Below the pieces are notes generated by a model. That model was not told where the DNA came from and did no database searches. It saw only the letters and a program-made list of their open reading frames with translations. DNA of 40,867 bases from assembly GCF_003429565.1 (NCBI RefSeq), contig NZ_QUAK01000232.1, forward strand, positions 1 to 40,867. Direction: 5' to 3'. Every line of letters starts with the position of its first letter. Within the stretch, counting starts at the first letter, position 1. The stretch is from Streptomyces triticagri. GTDB lineage: Bacteria; Actinomycetota; Actinomycetes; Streptomycetales; Streptomycetaceae. This document shows, in pieces, positions 15,399 through 21,140 of the stretch. The translations under genes were made by a program, and so were the position numbers.

Positions 15399-15733
15399 CG
15401 ATCACCGACGAGGGCGTCTACAACGGCATGCCGGCTCGCGACCTCGGGGAGCAGGGCTGGGAGCGCCCCTGGAGCGGCCCGAACGGCGGCCAGTGCGTCG
15501 AGACCAAGCAACTCGCCGACGGCCGCGTGGCCGTACGGCAGTCGACCGACCCGTCCGGTCCTGCGCTGATCTACGCGCCGGAGGAGATCGCCGCGTTCGT
15601 CCGCGGGGTCAAGGAGGGACTGGCCGACCACCTGGCCGCCGGGGTGCACCGGCGGTGGACGGAAGGGGCGACGACACCGGTCCCGTTCCTGGCCTGCGGG
15701 CCGACCGACACCCACCCGAAGGGAAGCAAATGA
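15395..15733 (+). CDS. DUF397 protein, partner of the Scr1-type regulator
   Basis: This 112-residue protein contains a DUF397 domain at about residues 22-80, recognisable from WERPWSGPNGGQCVETKQLADGRVAVRQSTDPSGPALIYAPEEIAAFVRGVKEG in separate pieces: an aromatic-Ser-x-P-x-G-G-x-C-V-E start, a V-x-V-R-x-S-x-D-P middle and an F-x-x-G-V-K-x-G end. It is longer than the common 60-70 aa form, with an extra C-terminal 30 residues (about 83-112). It overlaps both neighbours by 4 bp, so the HTH, DUF397 and methyltransferase genes form one translationally coupled unit. DUF397 proteins are thought to antagonise or modulate the paired HTH protein. Confidence 0.88.
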   Translation: MTITDEGVYNGMPARDLGEQGWERPWSGPNGGQCVETKQLADGRVAVRQSTDPSGPALIYAPEEIAAFVRGVKEGLADHLAAGVHRRWTEGATTPVPFLACGPTDTHPKGSK

Positions 15734-16536
15734 CCACCAGGCAGGCCGGCCGGGATCTCGACACGAGCAAGGCTCACTCGGCCCGGATGTACGACTACTT
15801 CCTCGGCGGCAAGGACCACTTCGAGATCGACAAGGAAGCCGCCCTGGTCGCCGCCAAGGCCCACCCGGGCCTGTACATCACGGCCCGGGAGAACCGCGCG
15901 TTCATGCACCGCGCCACCCACGCGCTGGCCCAGGAGCACGGCATCCGCCAGTGGCTCGACATCGGCACCGGCATCCCGACCGAGCCCAATCTGCACCAGG
16001 TCGCCCAGTCCGTGGTGCCCGAGGCCCGCGTCGTCTACGCGGACAACGACCCGCTGGTCCTGAAGTACGCCGAGCGCCTGATGCGCAGTACGACGCAGGG
16101 CCGCACGGCCTATGTGGAGGCCGACGCCAAGGACCCCGATGCGCTGATGAACGCCGTGCAGGACGCGGGAGTCCTGGACTTCGACCAGCCCATCGCGCTG
16201 TCCCTGAATGCCCTGATGCACTTCATCACCGACCCGCACGACCCGTATGGCATCGTCGGCCGCCTGCTCGAATCGCTCCCCGCGGGCAGCGCCCTCGCCA
16301 TGACCCACTGCACGCCCGACTTCGACCCCGAGACCTGGAACAACGTCGCCGAGGTCTACACCAAGTCCGGTTCTCCGGTGCAGTTCCGTACGCAGAGCGA
16401 CGTCCGCCGCTTCTTCGACGGCCTCGACCTGATCGAGCCCGGCATCATCTGCTGCCACCGCTGGCGCGCGACCGAGGAGACGACCCTCACCGACGCGCAG
16501 ATCAGCCTGTGGGCGGGGGTGGCCATCAAGCGCTGA
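15730..16536 (+). CDS. DUF574-family SAM-dependent methyltransferase
   Basis: This 268-residue protein belongs to the actinobacterial DUF574 (Methyltransf_19) family. It has the family opening SARMYDYFLGGKDHFEIDKEAA and the SAM-binding motif QWLDIGTGIPTEPNLHQ. VVYADNDPLVLKYAERLM is the acidic ribose-binding strand, and LSLNALMHFITD is motif IV. The substrate of the family is unknown. DUF574 genes often lie beside Scr1/DUF397 regulators. Here the ATG at 15730 overlaps the DUF397 stop, which suggests the enzyme is the output or modifier of that regulatory pair rather than an independent gene. Confidence 0.9.
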   Translation: MTTRQAGRDLDTSKAHSARMYDYFLGGKDHFEIDKEAALVAAKAHPGLYITARENRAFMHRATHALAQEHGIRQWLDIGTGIPTEPNLHQVAQSVVPEARVVYADNDPLVLKYAERLMRSTTQGRTAYVEADAKDPDALMNAVQDAGVLDFDQPIALSLNALMHFITDPHDPYGIVGRLLESLPAGSALAMTHCTPDFDPETWNNVAEVYTKSGSPVQFRTQSDVRRFFDGLDLIEPGIICCHRWRATEETTLTDAQISLWAGVAIKR

Positions 16537-16675
16537 CGGACGCGACGTCGGCGGCGAGGGCGGCCCGGTCACATGACGCGGTCCGCCCCTTCGGCATGCC
16601 CTCATGCGGTGCGCGCGGGGCCCCGGTACTGCTGCGGCTCGCCCGCGCCTGTACTTTCCGATGACCGGTGAGGCA

Positions 16676-16693
16676 AAGTTGTATGTACAACTT
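16676..16693. promoter_or_regulatory. 18-bp operator upstream of the TmpA-TmpB-like gene
   Basis: AAGTTGTATGTACAACTT is a perfect 8+8 inverted repeat with a 2-bp centre, 25 bp before the ATG at 16719. The same element with changes in one half occurs at 19300-19317 ahead of the GntR gene. It is the likely GntR-binding site and overlaps the expected promoter or early leader. Confidence 0.75.
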
Positions 16694-16718
16694 GAGTCCG
16701 TCGAGGAGACCCGCCGCG

Positions 16719-18416
16719 ATGCCCGTACCGTCCAGCCCGGCCGTACCGTCCCTTCCGTCGCCCGAAGACCTGCCGGCCGTCTGGCTGCGCGACAACTGCC
16801 CCTGCGCCGGGTGCCGCGACCCGCGCAACGGACAGAAGCTGTTCCAGATCACCGACCTGCCCGAGGACCTCGCCGTCGCCGAGGTGCACCGGCAGCCGGA
16901 GTCGGCCACGGCCGGGGCGCAGTTGGAGGTCGTCTGGGCCCCGGACGGCCACCGCTCCCGCTACCCGGGCGCCTGGCTGGCGGAGCACGCGCCCGGGACA
17001 CCCGCCGGCACCCTCGACCGCCGCACCGAGGCGGACAAGTCGCTGTGGCGGGCCGCCGATCTGGCCGGCCGGCTGCCCGAGGCGAGCTGGACCGCGTACA
17101 CGGACGACCCCGCGGTCCGCGCCCGGGTGCTGAACTCCGTGGTGCGGCACGGCTTCGCGCTGCTGCGGGACGTGCCCTGCGAGGACGGCCAGGTGCTCCG
17201 GGTGGCCGACACCTTCGGCTACGTACGGGAGACCAACTACGGCAAGCTGTTCGAGGTCCGCGTCGAGCCCGACCCCAACAACCTGGCGTTCACCGGCGCA
17301 CGCATCACTCCGCACACCGACAACCCGTACCGCGACCCCGTACCGACCCTGCAGCTCCTGCACTGCCTGGCCAACGCGGCCGTCGGCGGCGACTCGGGTC
17401 TCGTCGACGGCTTCCTGGCGGCCGGCCTGCTGCGCGAGGAGGACCCCGCGGCGTACCGCACCCTGACCCGCACTCCCGTGCCGTTCCGCTTCTCCGCCGC
17501 GGACACGGAACTGTCCGCGGACCGCCCTCTGATCGACGAGGATCCGCTCGGCCGGATCCGCGAGGTCCGCTTCAACAACCGCTCCATCGGCACGCTCCGG
17601 ATGCCCGCCGCCGACCTCGACGCCTTCTACCGCGCCTACCGCACCTTCGCCGAGATCCTGCTCCGGCCCGAGCTCCAGCTGGAGTTCCGCCTCTCCCCCG
17701 GCGACTGCCTGATCTTCGACAACGTCCGCCTGCTGCACGCCCGTACGGCCTTCGCCGAGAACGGCGCGCGCCATCTGCAGGGCACCTACGCGGACATGGA
17801 CGGCCTGGCCGGCACACTGGCCGTGCTGCGCCGCGACCCGGCCGTCGCCGCCGAGAGCTTCCTGGACGAGCTGGGCGAACTCTTCGCCGGTGAGGGCGCG
17901 GCGGAGTACCTCGGCGAGGAGGTCACGATGGCGCAGCACATGCTCCAGTCGGCGGCCCGCGCCCAGCAGGACGGGGCCCCAGACCACCTCGTGGCGGCGG
18001 CCCTGCTGCACGACATCGGCCACTTCCACGGCCCGCTGCACGGCACGGACCTGATGAGCGGTACGGACAACCGGCACAGCCACACCGGCGCCGACCGTCT
18101 GACACCGTGGTTCGGCCCCGAGGTCACCGAGCCGGTACGACTGCACGTCGCCGCCAAGCGCTATCTGTGCGCCGTCGAGCCGGCGTACTTCGGCGCGCTG
18201 TCCGAGGCGTCGGTCCACACGCTCCAGGTGCAGGGCGGGCCGATGTCGCCCGAGGAGGTCGCGGCGTACGAGGCGGGCCCGCACGCCGAGGACGGGGTGG
18301 CCGTACGGCGTTGGGACGACCTGGCCAAGGACGCATCGGCCGCGACGCCGGACTTCGCGGACTTCCGACCGCTGCTGGCGCGGCTGCTGCGGGAGCGGCG
18401 ACCGGGGGCGCAGTGA
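16719..18416 (+). CDS. TmpA-TmpB-like fusion: 2OG dioxygenase joined to an HD mixed-valent di-iron oxygenase (phosphonate catabolism)
   Basis: The 565 residues hold two enzymes. Residues 1-370 are a gamma-butyrobetaine-hydroxylase-type dioxygenase. Its N-terminal zinc knuckle has Cys27, Cys29 and Cys32, with His78 in PDGHRSRYP. The iron ligands are His199-x-Asp201 and His340, and aromatic residues Tyr174, Phe178 and Phe191 sit where the family cages a trimethylammonium group. Residues 390-565 are an HD domain with Tyr397, Glu400, His407, His431-Asp432, His435, His453, His476, Lys480 and Asp533. From memory, this spacing matches PhnZ/TmpB almost exactly. TmpA hydroxylates 2-(trimethylammonio)ethylphosphonate and TmpB cleaves the product to glycine betaine and phosphate. 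ATG 16719 lies after the operator and has GAGGAG about 10 bp upstream; upstream starts would overlap the operator. Confidence 0.85.
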   Translation: MPVPSSPAVPSLPSPEDLPAVWLRDNCPCAGCRDPRNGQKLFQITDLPEDLAVAEVHRQPESATAGAQLEVVWAPDGHRSRYPGAWLAEHAPGTPAGTLDRRTEADKSLWRAADLAGRLPEASWTAYTDDPAVRARVLNSVVRHGFALLRDVPCEDGQVLRVADTFGYVRETNYGKLFEVRVEPDPNNLAFTGARITPHTDNPYRDPVPTLQLLHCLANAAVGGDSGLVDGFLAAGLLREEDPAAYRTLTRTPVPFRFSAADTELSADRPLIDEDPLGRIREVRFNNRSIGTLRMPAADLDAFYRAYRTFAEILLRPELQLEFRLSPGDCLIFDNVRLLHARTAFAENGARHLQGTYADMDGLAGTLAVLRRDPAVAAESFLDELGELFAGEGAAEYLGEEVTMAQHMLQSAARAQQDGAPDHLVAAALLHDIGHFHGPLHGTDLMSGTDNRHSHTGADRLTPWFGPEVTEPVRLHVAAKRYLCAVEPAYFGALSEASVHTLQVQGGPMSPEEVAAYEAGPHAEDGVAVRRWDDLAKDASAATPDFADFRPLLARLLRERRPGAQ

Positions 18417-18445
18417 ACTTCGGGCGCTGAACGGCCACTTCGGGC

Positions 18446-19219
18446 TCAGCCCGACGGCGGCATCCCGGGCCGCCGGGCAAGCGTGCCGGCCGCTGCGGAG
18501 CTGTGCACGGTGAAGGCGACCGTGCCCGGCAGGTAGCGGTCCTCGGACCACTCGATCGGGGCGCCGGCCGGATCCGTGCTGCGGCGCCGCTCCCGCAGCA
18601 GCGGGTCGCCGGGCCGGCAGCCGAGCAGTTCGGCGTCCTCCTCGTCGGCCCGGACCAGATCGACGGTGTGCTGGGCGTCGGCGAACAGCACACCCTGCTC
18701 CTCGAGCCGCACGGTGTGCGAGACGGCGCCCTCGTCCAGGCCGGCCACGAGCGCCCCTACGGCCTCGGGATACACGGTCCGCTCGACCATCACCGGCCGC
18801 CCGGACAGGCTGCGGACGCGCACCATCCGACAGACCCGGGCGTCCTCGGCAAGGCGCAGCTGCTCGCGCTCCGCGGCGGTGGCCCGCTCCTCGTTCTCGA
18901 CGCGGACGATCCTGCTGCCGGGCTCCTCGCCGATGGAGCGGGCCCAGCGGGTGAAGCTGAGCAGCTCGCCGAAGCTCTGCACCTGCGAGGTGCGCAGGAC
19001 GACCCGGCGGGTCCCGCGGCGCGAAGTGATCAACCCGTCGGCCCGCAGCACGGACAGCGCCTGCCGGACGGTGCCGCGCGAGACCCCGTACCGCTCGGCC
19101 AGCTCCCCCTCGGCGGGCAGCCTCCCGCCCGACCCGTACGCCCCCTCGGTGATCTCCCGCCCGAGATCGGCAGCCACCTTCCGGTACAACGCCCCGGGCC
19201 GGGCCCCGCCGTCCACCAC
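18446..19219 (-). CDS. GntR-family regulator with UTRA domain (HutC/PhnF type)
   Basis: This 257-residue protein has an N-terminal winged helix (LYRKVAADLGREITEGAYG, GRLPAEGELAERYGVSRGTVRQALSVLRADGLI, RRGTRRVV). A UTRA ligand-binding domain follows (about residues 90-250: SFGELLSFTRWARSIG, ERTVYPEAVGALVAGLD, EDRYLPGTVAFTV). HutC/PhnF-type members sense small metabolites and repress catabolic genes. GTG 19219 has GGGAGAG about 7 bp upstream. It is convergent with the dioxygenase fusion, only 29 bp apart. A near copy of the 18-bp operator upstream of that gene lies 81 bp before this start, so it probably represses both the fusion gene and itself. Confidence 0.88.
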   Translation of the reverse strand: MVDGGARPGALYRKVAADLGREITEGAYGSGGRLPAEGELAERYGVSRGTVRQALSVLRADGLITSRRGTRRVVLRTSQVQSFGELLSFTRWARSIGEEPGSRIVRVENEERATAAEREQLRLAEDARVCRMVRVRSLSGRPVMVERTVYPEAVGALVAGLDEGAVSHTVRLEEQGVLFADAQHTVDLVRADEEDAELLGCRPGDPLLRERRRSTDPAGAPIEWSEDRYLPGTVAFTVHSSAAAGTLARRPGMPPSG

Positions 19220-19299
19220 TGCCGCTCTCCCGTACGCCGTCCGACCGTCGCCCGCGCCGATGCGTGCTCGCCCGAGCCTAGGCGATCCGCCGTCCACGC

Positions 19300-19317
19300 A
19301 AGTTGTACAGCCAACTG
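19300..19317. promoter_or_regulatory. Second copy of the GntR operator, upstream of the gntR gene
   Basis: AAGTTGTACAGCCAACTG shares the left half AAGTTGTA and the right-half core CAACT, in the same spacing, with the perfect dyad at 16676-16693. It lies about 81 bp before the GntR start, as expected for autoregulation. The weaker right half suggests lower affinity. Confidence 0.65.
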
Positions 19318-19331
19318 GCAGCGATCCTCGT

Positions 19332-19520
19332 CTACCGCGCGGCGAACTCCACGAACCGCTGCCACCCCGCCCGTCCGACCGCGAGGTGCGGTCGCGCCAC
19401 ATCCTTGGAGTCCCGTACGCGGACGGCCTGTTCGGTGACGGCGACCTCGACGCAGCTGTCGCCCTGAGTACCGCTGTAACTGGACTTGAACCAGGCGAGT
19501 TCTGTCGTACTCGTACTCAT
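19332..19520 (-). CDS. DUF397 protein (second WhiJ-like locus)
   Basis: This 62-residue DUF397 protein is of the standard short form: LAWFKSSYSGTQGDSCVEVAV, then VRVRDSKDV and GWQRFVEFAAR. Its ATG at 19520 overlaps the stop of the Scr1-type HTH gene upstream by 4 bp, so the two are translationally coupled. Small partners of this kind are common in Streptomyces and sometimes supply the antagonist of the HTH protein. It ends 112 bp before the gntR start on the same strand; the GntR operator lies in between. Confidence 0.92.
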   Translation of the reverse strand: MSTSTTELAWFKSSYSGTQGDSCVEVAVTEQAVRVRDSKDVARPHLAVGRAGWQRFVEFAAR

Positions 19521-20389
19521 AGCTCTCCTCGCAGTCGCTCAAGCAAGGCCCGCGATTCCTTGGGGTTGAGGGCCTGCGAGCGCAGTGTGCCATAGCACTG
19601 ACAGAGGAGGCTCACCTCTTTCGCACCGGAGATCAGCCGCCCGTTCTGCTGCCCCTCCGAGTACGCGAGGCGGCGGCATTCGGGTGTCTCCAACAGCTGC
19701 ACGGGCCCGTCCAGACAGGCATGGAACTCCACGTCCACCGGCATGACTTGAAGGGTCACATTGCGCGGCGCGCTCAGCTCCAGTACGTGATCGAGCAGGC
19801 CCCGCGTCACCGCCCGGCCACCGAGCCCGCGCCGGAAGATGTGTTCCTCCACGATGAAGCTGAACGGCACATTCGGCCGGTCGGCCAGCATCTTCTGCCG
19901 GTCAAGTCGAGCGGTGACCTGCGCCTCCAACTGCCGGTCGGAAAGCGGCGGAACGCTGTTGTGGAACACCGCCCGCGCGTAGTCCTCCGACTGCAGCAGC
20001 CCCGGCACCAGGCGGCACTCGTACGTGCACAGGCTCACCGCCACCCGCTCAAGACGGGCCCACCGGCGGAACCACGTCGCGAGCCCTGCCTCGCCCCGGG
20101 ACAGATGGCGTGCCGCCTTCCGCAGCGCGCCGGTGTCGCCCAGCACCTCCTCCGCCCGCTCGACGAAGGCCCCGTCCGGCATCCGACGCCCCAACTCCAC
20201 CGATTCCACCGTGTGTTTGGAGAAGCGGACCCGCTCGGCGAACCCCGCCCTGCTCAGCCCCGCATGCTCCCGCAGCGCCTGGACGACCGCGCCGAACGTC
20301 CGCAGGCTGTCGGACGGCCCCGGCTCCCGCTCGCCCGGTTCATCCCGTTCGTCCCCCAACTCGACTGTCCCGACAGAGTCATCGGTCAT
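19517..20389 (-). CDS. Scr1-type helix-turn-helix regulator (second WhiJ-like locus)
   Basis: The protein has 290 residues. About 30 acidic N-terminal residues precede the XRE helix-turn-helix (FGAVVQALREHAGLSRAGFAERVRFSKHTVESVELGRRMPDG). The DUF5753/Scr1 domain follows (ATWFRRWARLERVAVSLCTYECRLVPGLLQSEDYARAVF in pieces, NVTLQVMPVDVEFHACLDGPVQLLE, PKESRALLERLRGEL). ATG 20389 has GGAGGT about 8 bp upstream; the open frame above it is not supported. It is coupled to the DUF397 gene by an ATGA overlap. A divergent anti-sigma-type ATPase gene lies 163 bp away, giving the same three-part composition as the locus at 13803-15733. Confidence 0.92.
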   Translation of the reverse strand: MTDDSVGTVELGDERDEPGEREPGPSDSLRTFGAVVQALREHAGLSRAGFAERVRFSKHTVESVELGRRMPDGAFVERAEEVLGDTGALRKAARHLSRGEAGLATWFRRWARLERVAVSLCTYECRLVPGLLQSEDYARAVFHNSVPPLSDRQLEAQVTARLDRQKMLADRPNVPFSFIVEEHIFRRGLGGRAVTRGLLDHVLELSAPRNVTLQVMPVDVEFHACLDGPVQLLETPECRRLAYSEGQQNGRLISGAKEVSLLCQCYGTLRSQALNPKESRALLERLRGEL

Positions 20390-20552
20390 ACGCGGCCACC
20401 TCCGGATACGTACAGGCACCATCCCCGCGATCGACAGCACCCAGCGTGACGACACCCACCCCGTACAGTCCACACCGCGTGCCCGTACGCTGACTCAGCG
20501 TACGGGCGCGGCCTCTGTCGCCCGGAGCCCGCCACCGGCAACCGTGACCCCC

Positions 20553-21065
20553 ATGACCACGGCACATCACCAACTCCCCGGCTCCGTCCGCACCTTCGGA
20601 CAGCTCCTGTCCGCGACCCGGCGCGGAGCCCGTCTCGCCCGGCTCCTTGCCACCGCGCAACTCCACACCTGGGGCGCGCCGTCCGCCCTGGTCGACCGTG
20701 CGGAGCACGTCGTCTCGGAGCTGGCCGCCAATGCGGTGCGGCACGGCCGGGTACCGGGCCGCGACTTCCGCCTGGCCCTCACGCTGACCGAGGGGGCGAG
20801 GTCCACGGCGGGCCGCTGCATCGCCCTCGCCCTCCTCGTGGAAGTCACAGACGCCCTCGGCGAACGACTGCCACGCCCGGATCCCACGCCATCCCCCTCC
20901 AGGGACTCCGGCCACGGGCTGCTCCTCGTCGCCCACTTCGCCGACGCCTGGGGCACGCGCCCCTTCCCACCCGGCGGCAAGACGGTGTGGGCGGAGCTGT
21001 GGACCGTGCCGGGCCATCAGTGTCAGTCCTCCCCGTTACGCTCCTCCGTGATCGACACCGACTGA
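20553..21065 (+). CDS. Anti-sigma-factor-type ATP-binding protein (second WhiJ-like locus)
   Basis: This 170-residue HATPase_c_2 protein has RRGARLARLLATAQLHTWG as helix 1 and HVVSELAANAVRHGRVPG as the N-box. ALLVEVTDALGERLP is a G1-like segment, and SGHGLLLVAHFADAWGTRPFPPGGKTVWAELW the G2 and final strand. The G1 Asp is present (VEVTDA), but the loop is shorter than in true kinases. The ATG at 20553 and an in-frame GTG at 20544 are both possible starts; neither has a strong ribosome site. A tandem repeat begins at its last codons and runs into the mcrB leader. Confidence 0.78.
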   Translation: MTTAHHQLPGSVRTFGQLLSATRRGARLARLLATAQLHTWGAPSALVDRAEHVVSELAANAVRHGRVPGRDFRLALTLTEGARSTAGRCIALALLVEVTDALGERLPRPDPTPSPSRDSGHGLLLVAHFADAWGTRPFPPGGKTVWAELWTVPGHQCQSSPLRSSVIDTD

Positions 21066-21127
21066 ACCGACACCGACTCAACCAGCACCGACTCAACCGA
21101 CATCGACCGAACCGACACCGACGAGCG
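21053..21127. repeat. Five tandem 15-bp units between the anti-sigma-type gene and mcrB
   Basis: The units are imperfect copies of CGACACCGACTCAAC at 21053, 21068, 21083, 21098 and 21113. They begin in the last four codons of the gene ending at 21065 and stop 13 bp before the mcrB start at 21141. They thus occupy the whole mcrB leader except for the ribosome-binding site (GAGG at about 21129-21132). Confidence 0.85.
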
Positions 21128-21140
21128 CGAGGCCTGCCCC

